Shown here in pieces: positions 12,479 to 25,354 of a DNA stretch of 64,000 nucleotides. The notes under the pieces were generated by a model that was not told the origin of the DNA, did no database searches, and was given only the letters and a program-made list of their open reading frames with translations. The translations under genes and the position numbers were made by a program. Where the stretch lies: contig SSNU01000032.1 of the NCBI GenBank assembly GCA_012064415.1, positions 1-64,000 on the forward strand, written 5' to 3'. Origin of the DNA: Gyrodactylus bullatarudis. Taxonomy: Eukaryota > Platyhelminthes > Monogenea > Gyrodactylidea > Gyrodactylidae. How positions within the stretch are numbered: position 1 is the stretch's first letter; the number at the start of each line of letters is the position of its first letter.

Positions 12479-12559
12479 AATTCATAGCAGGAATATAAAA
12501 TCACCTATGACAATTATCATTGATAACACGGGTAGTGATTTGGAAAAATAAATCTTGAT

Positions 12560-12632
12560 CAGGTTGAACTTTTCTTGAAAAAAATTTTGTGCTGATTTCA
12601 GATCTGCTTTCAGAATTTCGCAATATAATATA
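12560..12632. other. Palindrome spacer (axis)
   Basis: A 73-nt AT-rich non-palindromic spacer sits at the axis, near position 12596. The first mismatch is 12560 (c) against 12632 (a). Directly outside it, about 75-80 bp on each side (12479-12559 and 12633-12713) is part of the arm but lies beyond the R repeat. No gene or recognition motif was seen in it. Confidence 0.9.
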
Positions 12633-12713
12633 ATCAAGATTTATTTTTCCAAATCACTACCCGTGTTATCAATGATAATTGTCATAGGTGATTTTATATT
12701 CCTGCTATGAATT

Positions 12714-13102
12714 TGGAAGATTTAACTGAATAGTTATAATTAATTAATGATAATAATTTTTGATAAAATAAATATTTTCTGTAATTATTATTTCTATTTA
12801 ACTTTGCACGTAAACTGAACGAAATTGACTATTCATATTTATGAAAGAGAATTGAAAAAATACGAAATTGAAAATTGTAAAGATCTAAAAAAAATTCCAC
12901 AGTCATTATAATTACTCTTTCGAGTGCACAATTGAAAAAAAACCCAATCAATCTACAGTGTGAAGTATTCATGTTAATTCAATTTTGTTTTTTTTCCAGC
13001 CTTAATTACATACTAAATAGACAATTGAGTTTTACAAATACAAAATGAAAAAATACAAAATTGACTTCTTCATTCTACGAACTAGACCTGAAAAAGGTAT
13101 AG
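12714..13102 (+). repeat. R repeat, inner right copy
   Basis: Mirror of the inner left copy. It has the same 389-bp length and the same few substitutions relative to the outer copies. Confidence 0.85.
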
Positions 13103-13695
13103 ATCATGTGCCCCACATTTACAATACGGAGAAGATAAATTTTGTAGGTATTTTTAAAGAAATGAGAAATCTTGAAAAATCTGTAAATGAGTTACTGTAA
13201 TTACCAGAAAAACCTTCTTCTATTACGCAAGTATCGATTTTCAGGATTCATTTTATTGAGTAAATTAACTTTTGATATATTCCTATTATAATATCATTTC
13301 TGGTGAACACAATAATAGAAGTTAAATACCCAGAAAATTAGTCAATCAAAGCAATCAAGTACAGAGGTTACTGTTTTGACACCTTCGTCTTGTTCAGTCT
13401 CTTAAAAATTGAAATAATATTAACGAAAATGATTGAAATTTAGTCACTTTTTAGATAGGTACTAATTGTTGAGATATTAATTGTTCTTTAGACGAACAAA
13501 ATGAATTCTTAGATTCCAAAAAATATAAGCTTTTCTGTTTAAAACTCTTTATTTCTGCAAATTTATAGAAATAATTTTTCCGGAGCTTAGAAAGTGATTA
13601 TTAGTTGATTTTTAAATCACTTTATTTTTCTTTTGTTAAAAGATCTTGATGAAATTTGTGCAATATTCATTCTCGTTTTGAATCCCTTTTAACTA

Positions 13696-14205
13696 TTAAC
13701 CCTTCATGTCCCATTGTTCCACCAGTGGAACACAACTCTTTCTCGAGCGATAATTTTAACTGAAAGATACCTAAAATAATTTTTCTACCCCTGATTAGAA
13801 AGGAAATTTATTGAGTTACAAAAAAATATGCATAATTCATAAAGATAACTTTTCAAACCATAGTTACTTGAAGAAGGGAGAGTTTTTTTAAATGTTGTCA
13901 AATATTTTAAAAATATTTAGAACGTTTTTTTGAAAACCTATTTGCTGAGAAAGAAATAAAATAACTATCTAAAACAATAGTCGTAGATTTCAAATATAAA
14001 ATCGCCTGCTCGATATCTCGCATAGTTAAGAAGATAAATAGTTTTATAGCCAAAAAATGCCAATTTTAACCTATATTATCTTAGATATGATAAGTCGGCT
14101 TACAAAAAGGAATTCAGATTCAGAATCAGCGTAATTATTTTGGTTAGAGTGCAAATTTTCTCATTTGTGTGAGGAAAAAAAATAATTTGGGACATGAAAG
14201 GTTAA
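13696..14205. mobile_element. piggyBac-type MITE, 510 bp (right arm)
   Basis: Mirror of 10987-11496 with intact TTAA flanks. Confidence 0.8.
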
Positions 14206-14401
14206 AAGTAAACTCAATTTGTGATCGTGGAAAAAATTTCTCACGTAGGCTTTTTTTTAATTTGAGAAAAAGTATAACAATTTCTTATCTATTGTTATAA
14301 AATAACATGAGTTATACGTAATTCCTTACACGTGAGTCCTGTTTACCTTGACAACAGTTTTATTGAAAATGCTAAAAAAATTCCTCATTTTTCCCTTTTA
14401 G

Positions 14402-16909
14402 AAGATGGTGAAGAAGATACAAGGGGATACTCATGGACTGAAATGAATTGTGTTGGTATGCAGAAAAAGAGAAAATGTTATCAGTTGACAGTTTGTTACA
14501 AAAAACTTCCTAAATTGCTTAGATTTCTAGCCAGAGTAAATGGGAAGGCGATGAAGGCCATTGTTGAGACATTATGCTTTGTTATTTCCTTTCTGGTATT
14601 TTTGCTTACATGTGGTCTTTTCAAAAGGTAAGCTTAACTATGTTAAACTGAGGCAAGAAACTCAATACAGTTAGATTTTCAGAGGTTCAAGCTAAACCTA
14701 ACTGACATGAAAATGAGATAGTATACTATTTTCACAATAAACTCAGTATTTTTTCCAGGAAAGTTATTTATTTTTTGAATCCAGGATGAATTTAGTCAAT
14801 AAGTTGTAAGAGGAGAAAAATTTTCGAAAAAAATTCATTCTGACCAAAATTAAGGATTTGCACCGAATTTCCATTTTTTTATCTTTTGAGTTGAAATTTC
14901 TTATCGGTTTCGAAGATTTGAAGCAATTTAATATTGAAATTTAGAATCATTTTCCTGCGTGATAATTGAAAAACTCAGATTGTCAGATTTCCCAGAATGA
15001 TGACGAATTTCTTTAGACTTCTTTAGGCGAATTCAATTCTTCGTCCAAAATAATCTTTGAAATTCCAAAAAAGAGCTATTTTTTGTTTGATCGAATCGTT
15101 TTTGACTAAATCGTTCATTTCATAATGAGATTCAAAGAATATTTGTGTTCCTGACTATCAGAAGAAAAATATTGAGTTTTTTCCATTGTGAATTTTCATC
15201 TTCATATCAGTTAGCCTTAATAGCAAAGTTTGGTCATTAACAACGTCCATTGAAATCGAAATCAAGCAAGTATCAATTCCTGGATTCGAATCCGGGTCTT
15301 GAATGTTGTAAGGCAACTATCTCGAAAATTTAGGTGTGATAAGAACATTTTCAATGACCAGTCATTGACAACTCTTTGCTAGTAGGCTGAATATCTAAAA
15401 CCACTGTAATTTTTACATTGTAATTCAACTAAATTATAGTTTTATTCTTTTATCTTGATACAGATTATTTTCCTATCGATATTTCACAAAGGAGCGAAAA
15501 TTCTGCCAAGGTCTTAAAGGAGCCTATCTAACTTATCTGTATTTTGCTGTGAAAATAATGTTTATCATCAATAACATTGTACAAATCTTCATTCTCGAAT
15601 GGCTTGTCGGATCAAGTTTTTTCGGTATAAGAATTCTCTTGGACGTTTTCAAAGGACGATCCTGGCATACAACTGCCAATTTTCCCAGAGTGACCTTTTG
15701 TGACTTTGAAGCAAAGAAGATTGGCGAAAACGATAAGTAAGCAGAAAAGACTCAATTGAATTTCTTAGCTCAACCCATTTAACCCCAGCGGGTCTTTTTC
15801 TTGAGCCATAATTCTGTTTTAAAGAATCTAAAAATAGACAATTAACCACTTTTCTGATAGAACAAATAATATTCTTTCGAATTAACAATGATTGAATCAG
15901 CTACAATTATTTATTGGGAAGTTGAAACTATTTTAAAATTTTTCGTTTTTGAAAATTTTTTCTTTAAAACCAGTTGAATTCAAAAATGTGATCAGTTTTG
16001 ATACCTGAAAAGGCACACACCCAGTTTTTGACTCTAGAAACAGATTTCACCAAAATAACGAGCTAAAATTATAAGTTTTAATTTGGTTTTAAAAGTATAT
16101 AGTTTGAAATTTTGATGAAAGCAAAAACTATTTTCGTACGATAGAGAGTTGCCAATCTGAACAAATTGGTTTTCCAAATATAACTGATTTAATAACCTAA
16201 AAAAAGTTGTTGATAGCATGAGGAAACCAAAACCCACAAATCTGTGATCAAATCTCACCCAGAAACCTCCAGTAAATATTTTGTAAAATCAAGATGCTAC
16301 TCATAGGTATGGTGGTTTAGGTTATAAAATGGTTGCCCCTCCTAAAGGATTAATGTATCTGATCATAAAATATAATTGGAATATGAATGAATTAATTATA
16401 ATTAATTTTCTTATTACTTTCTTTATAGGTATACAATCCAGTGTGTATTACCGTTAAATATGCTACTCGAAAAGTTGTACATATTTCTATGGTTTTGGTT
16501 CTTAATCTTGGCCATCCTCACAACATACTCTCTGATAACATGGTTCATTCGAATGTCTCAGACTGAGAGGAAAGTTGCATTTATCAGAAAACATATACAT
16601 TTCGGAGTGAACAATGTGTCTCCATTGGAGGTAGCCTTGGTTAGTGCATTTGTTGAGCAACATTTACGCCTGGATGGTCTATTGATACTCAGATTAATTG
16701 GGAAAAATTCGAGAGATCTTGTCACTGGCAGCCTGATTAAATCTCTATGGGGTTTGTATAAAAATCAATTGAAAGAATGTGATGATTACCTTCCCATAAA
16801 TAAAATTCACACGGTGGATAGGAGAATGAATGAAAAGTTGATTCCGAATCGAAATGTGGTAAAATTTCAGGATAGTAATGATCTTTCATGTGATGACAAC
16901 ATTGTTTAA
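14402..16909 (+). pseudogene. Innexin 3' half, inverted duplicate (right arm)
   Basis: Exons 14402-14627, 15464-15736 and 16429-16909 are the exact mirror of the left-arm innexin exons. The reading frame is intact and the splice sites are preserved, so nothing in the copy itself is broken. It has no 5' half in its own orientation: no TM1, CWxP loop or YYQW/TM2 motif was found between the axis and 14402. It is antisense to the rest of the gene. I treat it as an orphan gene fragment, unless inversion of the arm or an assembly error explains it. Confidence 0.8.
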
Positions 16910-16913
16910 TAAA
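16908..16913 (+). promoter_or_regulatory. Poly(A) signal overlapping innexin stop (right-arm copy)
   Basis: AATAAA overlaps the TAA stop at 16907-16909, as in the left arm. Confidence 0.5.
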
Positions 16914-17033
16914 GAGATAATCTTTTATTTTTATTTGAATAAATAATTTTTGTTATTTATAAAACTACTTCAAAGTAGATTTTGTTTTATTTTATAGGTT
17001 TTTGGTCAGGTTTATAAATAAATATAAAATTTT

Positions 17034-17750
17034 TATTTGAAAAAGTTAATAAAATAGTTATGATTATCTGATACATAAGAAGAAATAATAGGAATAATCT
17101 GGGAAATCTTTAGGTTTTTAAAAACATCAAAATTAAGTTGAAATCTGTGTCTCAAGGGATGAAGTGTTGTTAGAAGGATCGTGAAACCTCTTGAGGAGCG
17201 AAGGTGGTAATTTTGATTGGCAGTAGGTGGGATTTTGTGATAGAGTACAGCAAAAAATGCGATTCTTCTCAGCCAGGTAAAGATCAGCCTTGGCTAGAAG
17301 TTGTTTATATGAGTTAGGGCCAAAGTATGAAAGGAGGATTCGAAATTGGAAGTTCTCAGTTTTCTTAATTGTTCCGGCAGGGAGGTTGGAGAGGAGGGAG
17401 GCTCCAAAAGTTAATTCTTAACCTTTTGAGAATAGTTTGTTGGAGTAATTTAGTCCCAAGTCGTGAATTTGAGATACAATTAAGGGAATGAGGTCCGGGG
17501 CTAATATAATAGTGGGGGATAGGCAGAGATTTTTCGTTTTAACACGATTCAATGATAAACCAATTTTTGCCAGGGATGCGTCTAGGTGTCTAAGTTCATC
17601 ATGAATGATATCTGTGCTATATTTGCATGGGCATAGGATTTTTATATCATCGGCATACTTGAAGTAAGTTATGTCAGTGGTAGACGGTGTTATCTGGGAA
17701 AATACAAGATTGAAGAGTGTTGGACCAATGGTAGATCCTTGTGGGACTCC
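17034..17750 (-). mobile_element. Non-LTR retrotransposon fragment (LINE A), right arm
   Basis: Exact mirror of 7442-8158, with the same in-frame stop and the same 5' truncation at GVPQGS. Confidence 0.85.
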
Positions 17751-19603
17751 CTAAAAATTTATTTATCAAATATGAATAGTTCTCTCCACAGACTTTATAT
17801 AAGGCTCAATTGTGTCTGTAACACTGGTTGGCTTTGTAAGCCTAGTTCATATGAAAATGAGAATTCACTCATTTAGTGTATTTTCGAAATTCTTTCCCCA
17901 TTTTTTGCTAATTAATTCCACACACATACATAGTAAATCAGAGGTTTCTCAACGACTCTCAGACAGTAACTATCTGGTTTAAATTGATTCTAAAAATCTT
18001 TTAAACAAGTTCTGAAACTCTGCAGTTTAGATTTTCTAAGGTTAAACTGGTTTTTTTCCTAATATGCACGTACTCAAGAATTGCAAAAGATCGAATTCTA
18101 ATTCTCAACCCATATTTTTTGGGGTAGAGAGATGATTTTCTTTGATTAACAATTTGCTGAGCTCAAAAATAACCTTCAAGATGATAATTTTGAAATTATC
18201 TGAATGTTTGTCTAAATTTTTTTGAATTTAAAGCTTAGTCCTGTGAAGTAGACACATAGCATTTGGTTCATATTTTTATAATGAGACAGGGGAAAAATAA
18301 TGGTTATTCAAGTGTTAGAAAGCTGTTTCGATGAACTTTAATTTAAAAAATTGATTTTCCACAAAATTATTACTTTTATTTAATACAGGTGAGAAACGTA
18401 TTTGTGGAGTGTATAGATTTACACCTCCATTCAATTGTGAATATATTAAACTCAATTTGTAGTTATGAATCTGTTTGTGGTCTCTTAATTAAAAGTCAGA
18501 CAAAAGTTTATTCGAATTAACAGAAGAAAATTTTTAATGTCTCATTTTAACTTGAAAAACTTCTCTTTCAATCCTATTATTACAGAAAGAACCGAAACTA
18601 GATAACTATTGAATAACACATTTAATAATTTATTGCCTGATAAATAACCACAGCTTCTCTTGAGAAATGTGAACTTTCTGATTTCTAGTTATGACAATGC
18701 ATTATCTGAAAATTTTTAATCAAAATATTTTAGCTCGAGGTTTAAAAGAAAGAACAAAGTGGTATTAGCCAAAATACAAAATTTATTATTTCAGAATACC
18801 AAATAATAAATGGTTGTACTTATGAGTAATCTGACAAAAATATTTCAATCGATTAATTTTCGTATAATACATTTTCTAGGAAGTTCAAGGAATTCTAAAT
18901 ATGAAATTATTGTGGTTGATGTTTTGTGGATATTTCCTCTCCATGCTGAAATCTTGCTTAAGAATATTATATTTGGCCGTCGGTGATTGATCTGCTTCAA
19001 AGCTTCTTCTTTGCCGATGAATTTCAGTACGCAATGTGTGTGATCATGCTTGCTATGGTTCTGCCGTTGCGCTTACACAGTTGATTCCACCTTTTTATTC
19101 TATCTACCTTGTCTTTAGGGTTTGGTGCTCGTGTTATATAGTTTTCTAGCTGCTGTCCTTCGATAAATAAGCTTGAAGATAATAATTTAAAAATTTTAAT
19201 TTGAGTTAATTTTTCTTTTTATAAAATTCCGTTTACTTAAGAGTAGTTCGTGGTAAATTCTTAATACTTTAAATATTTAAAATTTTTTGAGACAGTAGTG
19301 ATCACTAAAATAAAAGTTCATTTTATTTAAATAGGCAAGCGAATTTTCAGTTCATAATATAAATAATTATAAGCAGAGAATAATTTAATAAATCTAAGGA
19401 AATAATGAGATTATCAGAAAGCCAGCATGATCTAATCCAATCATGGTTCATAGTTTTGAATGACATTCGGATACTTGAATCAGTTATCCTATTAAAGAGA
19501 ACCAATCTGCAGGAATTGGGTTATTCATACAAGTTATTGGCTGTCCAATCAGAAATAAGCAGGATTATGTAATAAAAGGAATCGTCTTTATCAGTTAAAA
19601 TTA

Positions 19604-22600
19604 ATGTCGCTATGGCTAACTAAAATACTGGAAACGTTATGTTTTAGTTATCTCATTAGATTATCTTGCCAGGAAATACCAGAATATTTGAGATATTCAT
19701 TCAAGGATGAAGTGAATCCAAGGGGCTTCTGGCCAGCTGATGTCTCAAAGAATGAACATACGGGCAAGTATCATTTCAAAATACTCGACCAGCCTGAGAA
19801 TCAAGGAATCTGCCGATATTGTCAGGAGATTAGTTGTTTTATTTACCAACAAGATCAAATACAAACCGATTCCACAAGAAGACGTAAGAATTTTATTTCA
19901 ACTTTTTCCCTATATAAGGCGTCCAGTAATGATAAAATCTTTTAATGTTACAAAAAATTTACCAGAAATGTTTCTGGGACTGACTTTATGAAACAAAAAA
20001 ATCAGTCATTTTAGATCAAATATTTCAGACTTGTTTCAGAGTAATTGTAGTCAAAATGTTGTTTGAGCAACAATACTGCTGAATTCTATCAAAAATTCTG
20101 TATTCCGTTCTAGAAATTCTTAATTCCACTGAAATAATCAAAAAAATCTCCTCTATTAAAAAATAGAATTTTTAAAATTTTTTGTTCTTAATTCGTTTGA
20201 TAATTTGAACTTTCTAGATAAGAATGAAAGTGCCAAGGTGAACATTATGAGTTGTCAATATAAGGATTTCCTTCCCGACCCAAGAGATATTCTTGTTTAT
20301 CTCGACTGTGTCCAAATCGGCATTGAAAAAGACTTTTATTTATTTCTCTACTTGCCCGAGTTTTCCTCTTCTTACAGACCTATTGTTGATTATATTGATC
20401 CAAAGTTTCTCGAATGGATGCGACCCGATGAAAGCCTCCTGGGCTTGGAGCTTGGCTTCCCAATAATTGAATTTCCAAAGTTTTTTATCAACTTTAATTT
20501 GAAATATTTCAAGGTAAGCAAAATCCTAGTAAAATTATTCCAGTTTTCTCAAGAAATAATAATTTTTCTTTTCATAAGCTAAAGCAAAATATTTTTGTGT
20601 CTGGTAATTATGTAGGTTTTTTTGTGACAATCAAAGGTGACAGGTCTCTTTAAGAAATACTCTGTCATTTAGAAGCAGGTAGATCTATTTTTTTAATAGA
20701 AAGAAAATATATAAAAGTTTAAAAGAAAATGGCATCGAATTATTCAATTCCCATCCGTGGTAAACACTTCTCTACATCTTATACTCAAATGTAGATTTAA
20801 ATATAAACTTTTTCCCCCTGTACCTCAAACATAACACGAATGATTTAACCCATAAAGTCCCACAGTGATAGTTTTATCACATGTCATTTTTTTGAAAACC
20901 TACTTCCCAGGGTTAAAGATAAAAAGTAAGATAACTTTTATCGAGGAATCATATCTCTAGAATCCAAATATGCATCGCCTGAACTCTATCTACTAAACCT
21001 ACAAAGATAACTTGTTTTTGGATCAAAGAATGGATCACTTTTTGATCGATAACTTTTGAACCAAAAATAATTGCGTTATAACAACTGTAGATTTGTAATC
21101 AGCGTATTCACAAACCATAGGATAGACAAAAGATTGAATGCGAGCCATGAAAAAAAAATTTCTGGGACTCTAAGGATTAATTGTATAATCCTTAAAAAGC
21201 GAAAAATCGAATTTTTCTTAGTTTGGTTTTAGGAAGGAGAAGAGATTGAAACTACCTTGTTCATTAAAAAAGATTGCGTGAAATATTGACTCTTAAAATT
21301 AGCTTGAGTTAAAAATAACCCGAGTTTAGATTGTAGGGCGAAAAATTATTGATTAAAGCTGGTAATCTATCTATAAAAGTAATTTGATTTTGAACGATTT
21401 GCAATTTATTCCCCTTTTCTTTTTAAAGAGATGAACTACTTTCCATTAACCCCCAAAAGCATAAATCCAGTGTTGAAAGATAAGCTCGATTATGCATTTG
21501 AAAAAGATTAAATGTGGCCAGTAGAAAAGCTATAAATTAGGCTTTCAACGACTCAATCTGATAAGATTAATCAATAAATTGTCCTTTCCGGATTCATTGT
21601 CAAAAATTTCCAACATTTTTGATATTGCTTGAATTCTTTAGATAGAATGCATCTTGCACGATTTTATAAAAAGTTAAATAAAAATCGAGTATTTTTGAAT
21701 CCTGGATGAAATGAAAGCTGATAAGTTGTTAACATAAGAGAACTCCAAAAATAATTCAATCTGACCAAAATTATGCTACACTTTGAATTTATAGAATGCA
21801 CCAATTTCCAATTTTTTCAACTTTTGAATTGAAATTTTTATTTTATTGCTGGAGTCAACACTCATAAGGAAGATAGGAGAACGAACGAATAATAAGTGAT
21901 AAACGTTTTATTTCGCCGGGTCTCTTCAGACTTAATCCCGGGCTCTGATTATATTTTGCAATGTAATAGTATATAATCAGAGCCCGGGATTAAGTCTGAA
22001 GAGACCCGGCGAAATAAAACGTTTATCACTTATTATTCGTTCGTTCTCCTATCTTCCTTATGAGTGTTGACTCCAGCAATAATAATATACTTGATGAGGT
22101 TCGGCAACATTATCGTTCTAATGAAATTTTTTTATCGATTGCAAAGGATCATCAGGAAAAAAAAACATTCTAATTCCTTATTATTCGAGAGAAAAAGACC
22201 CATTTGAACTTTTTCTTTGAACTTTTTCTTATTTCTCAATTACTATGGCCAAATTTGAATTCTTTGTCTAGATTAAATTATATTTTCTACCAATATTTTC
22301 CCGAGTGAATTTTGTTAGAAAAAGAACCAAATTTATTAAAATTGAAACTGATTTTCCCAACTCATTTAAATTTTCTATAATGATGTTTCAGGGATTTTTT
22401 TTCATGTTCAAAAATAAAGTAATTTTTCACCCCAAGGCTGTCAGTACTTTAATACGAACATCTGAGAAAGAAACATACTTTTTGAAATTCATTTGATGGT
22501 TTGTATGAAATATTTTTTTCATCATTCAACTATAATTTCATATGATCAAACATGAATGAAACGATAAAAATATTTCTTGTTTTTCAGCATTAGGAACAAG

Positions 22601-24751
22601 GAGTCAATATTAATTAAGGATATTAATACATTTAGCATATGCTTGACGATTATTGATGGGTCTTTAGGTATTCTAATATCAAAATAAACAATTTCGTTCT
22701 AAAACCCAACAGAGAATTTCTTTTTTTTCCTTGGCATTTTAACCTATAAATTATTTCAAAATAGTTATTAGTCAGAGATAAATAAGCTATTTATAAATCA
22801 CAAAAAAGCAATTTTGATCTCTTGAGGTTTTCTTCAACAAAAATTTTCAACTCAAAATTCTAAACAATGTACTGATCCGGAACAAAAACTACCTGAAAAT
22901 CAATCAATCCTGTTTTGTATTTTAATTTGAGAAAAATTTACCTGGCGTTTACAACAAAGAGGACATGAAAAATACAATCACCTTTCGAGGGAACATAAAC
23001 TGTTTTTATGTTAAACATCATCATGCATGTTGTTGTATAAGAGAGAGAAGAAAAAAAGTTTTTTAAATAACCCTTGAAAAGAGAAAGAGGTTGAATAATG
23101 CAGATTTTTGCCTTTTCCCGTTCACTAGAGTTTGACACCATCTATACAAGGAAGCTGGAACATATTTTAATGCATTTTTACCTATGTGTCTGTGTGTCTT
23201 AATACAAGGCACATAAATCACAGTCATTGATGATGTATAATTGTTTTAAAATCTGAAATAGGAAGGGAAAAAAACTGTTTATGCAATTTTTCCCCTATTT
23301 ACAGTTCTAATCTTGAACACAGAGCGAAAACGTTCACTCATTTCTTTTTCTTCAGGTTTAATGTCAGGACAAACTTTTTGGGTTTTCTCTCATTCTAATT
23401 TTCAATTTATCAGGCATTTCTTGTTTTACACTTTTTCTCAGATGATATTTTACTATTTCTTTGAAATTTTAATTTATTGTTGTTATACCTACTTTAAGGT
23501 AGACATATGAAATATTAATATTTTTCACACAGAAGGCTCGTCACATATGTTTTGATTCAAGTTCGATTAAAAATCAGATTGTAAAATACTCCTCCCTCTC
23601 AAGTCCAGTTCACAGTGATCCTGTTAAACAGTTTGTCTTTCGCTATGAAGGTCTCAAGCGAAATAGGACACCACCGAAATATCCCGGTGACTCGATATAT
23701 CAAACTGCTGAAGAGATTGAAGATTGTCTGCCTGAAGTTGATTTCAAATTAAGTTACAAGGATTGTAGAATTACATCCAGAGTTAGTTGATTTATTTTTC
23801 TTGATTTATTTTATCTGTTATTACAATTCATTTTAAGGTATGAAAACCAGCTAACTTTAAATACACTTTTTTGGTTTTATCTGGTTATAAGTTATTACAT
23901 TTAAATATCTATTTAAAGCTCGGGATTAATCATAAGTCGATCTGAAAACACGAATTTACACTAAAATATCAAGATTTTCTCCAATAAATTTTACTTGGAA
24001 TTTTCTTGCAATATTTTTCTTAAAAAATTTTACCAGTTTTGAGGAAATTCGGATTTTTCTTTTCTTGAAAATATCTTCAAAACATACATAATTATAAAAC
24101 CAGATTCAGAATCTGCGTCATATTACGGCTCTAGATCACTTAAGTTTTTTTGTTATCCCTTCTAGTGATACACCAGATCAAAATAATAGCGTCACGCCTT
24201 TTTTCCTTTTCGAAGATACAGCTAGTTGAAAGTACTTTTTTGTAATGTTTTTTTGGGTTTTGCAATCTAGTTTTCTCTAAGGATTAGCAACTATAAACAA
24301 CCAATCACAGTTTTTGATAAATTGCAATATTTCATCATGCAAGAAGCCAATATTTACTTACCTCAAGAAATACTCCTCAGAATACGCACATAGAATCAGC
24401 CCTGTTTTAACCCTTTATGTCCCAAATTTTTTATTTTAGGTATCTTTCAGTTAAAATTATCGCTCGAGAAAGAGTTGTGTTCCACTGGTGGAACAATGGG
24501 ATATGAAGTGTTAATTCTTTGTAATTTTTTTGTACCGTTTTTCTCTTGAGAATTTATTTCTTTTCATTGTCTTCATTCCTTTTTTTCAGAATTTAAGATT
24601 AGCAGACTTGAATATAACTGAAGACAAAATGACAGAGTTAAAGTTTATCAACTACTCAAAATTTGAACCCTGGAATAAAGCACAGTTGATCAAACTTGAT
24701 AATATGCGATATGATAAGATAGCCAGCCTCTTCCTACTCATCACGATAATG
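19604..24751 (+). CDS. Unidentified secreted/type I membrane protein, right-arm copy, 3'-truncated
   Basis: Exons 19604-19883, 20218-20513, 23533-23781 and 24590-24751 mirror the left-arm gene exactly. The third exon also reads on to a TGA at 23788-23790; the alternative donor (AGA then GTTAGT) keeps the frame into the fourth exon. After the donor at 24752 the sequence enters R, and no continuing exon was found before 26460. This copy probably lacks its C-terminal exon or exons. The start is the first ATG of the open frame; an earlier exon is possible. Confidence 0.55.
20845..21180. mobile_element. piggyBac-type MITE, 336 bp, diverged (right arm)
   Basis: Mirror of 4012-4347. Confidence 0.6.
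21844..22081. mobile_element. Perfect fold-back MITE, 238 bp (right arm)
   Basis: Mirror of 3111-3348. The element is itself palindromic; only its loop reveals orientation. Confidence 0.85.
24407..24514. mobile_element. Short piggyBac-type MITE, 108 bp (right arm)
   Basis: Mirror of 678-785, within the last visible intron of the unidentified membrane gene. Confidence 0.75.
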
Positions 24752-24802
24752 GTATGTAAGAAATTCGAATGCATTTGTGATGTAAATTTTAAGTCAAAAT
24801 TA

Positions 24803-25191
24803 CTATACCTTTTTCAGGTCTAGTTCGTAGAATGAAGAAGTCAATTTTGTAATTTTTCATTTTGTATTTGTAAAACTCAATTGTCTATTTAGTATGTAAT
24901 TAAGGCTGAAAAAAAAACAAAATTGAATTAACATGAATACTTCACACTGTAGATTGATTGGGTTTTTTTTCAATTGTGCACTCGAAAGAATAATTATAAT
25001 GACTGTGGAATTTTTTTTAGATCTTTACAATTTTCAATTTCGTATTTTTTCAATTCTCTTTCAAAAATATGAATAGTCAATTTCGTTCAGTTTACGTGCA
25101 AAGTTAAATAGAAATAATAATTACAGAAAATATTTATTTTATCAAAAATTATTATCATTAATTAATTATAACTATTCAGTTAAATCTTCCA
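24803..25191 (-). repeat. R repeat, outer right copy
   Basis: Mirror of 1-389. It ends at the palindrome boundary and is followed within two bases by the truncated fifth copy in the opposite orientation. Confidence 0.85.
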
Positions 25192-25192
25192 A

Positions 25193-25354
25193 TTCGAGTG
25201 CACAATTGAAAAAAAACCCAATCAATCTACAGTGTGAAGTATTCATGTTAATTCAATTTTGTTTTTTTTCAGCCTTAATTACATACTAAATAGACAATTG
25301 AGTTTTACAAATACAAAATTGACTTCTTCATTCTACGAACTAGACCTGAAAAAG
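25193..25354 (+). repeat. Truncated fifth R copy
   Basis: Corresponds to R positions about 206-383 with one internal deletion of about 15 nt between short TACAAAA direct repeats. It abuts the outer right R copy head-on, creating a second, smaller R/R inverted junction. It lies in the long intron of the innexin, downstream of the exon ending at 26472. Confidence 0.85.

Larger units (their letters stand above)
1..12559 (+). repeat. Left arm of 25-kb palindrome
   Basis: This is the left arm of a giant inverted repeat. Reverse-complementing it gives 12633-25191. Every exon, transposon and open frame that I matched between the arms has coordinates summing to 25192, and the mirrored translations are identical, so there is no net insertion or deletion along 12.5 kb. 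The arm contains, outside to inside, R, the exons of an unidentified secreted or membrane gene, a LINE fragment, the 3' exons of an innexin and R again. The window begins exactly at the base that mirrors the right arm's end, so any continuation to the left cannot be seen. Confidence 0.97.
12633..25191 (-). repeat. Right arm of 25-kb palindrome
   Basis: Mirror image of 1-12559. Homology ends at 25191-25192, where a truncated additional copy of R begins in the opposite orientation. Because the innexin 5' exons at 26472-32262 are on the minus strand, the innexin 3' exons in this arm (plus strand) are antisense to the gene they came from and cannot be joined to it without inversion. Confidence 0.97.

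Noticed and set aside
14308..14337. Possible upstream exon ending at CACGTGAGT before the innexin exon
   Set aside because: The open stretch is only about seven codons and the phase-1 acceptor at 14401 fits the exon from 26472 without it.
15649..15888. 79-codon frame antisense to the innexin exon (and mirror 9304-9543)
   Set aside because: Shadow of the real exon 15464-15736 extending into intron.
16034..16258. 74-codon antisense frame (and mirror 8934-9158)
   Set aside because: Lies in an innexin intron on the opposite strand with no recognisable motif.
22305..22496. 63-codon frame (and mirror 2696-2887)
   Set aside because: Lysine/phenylalanine-rich, starts at a non-ATG codon, no splice context or family pattern; likely random in AT-rich intron.
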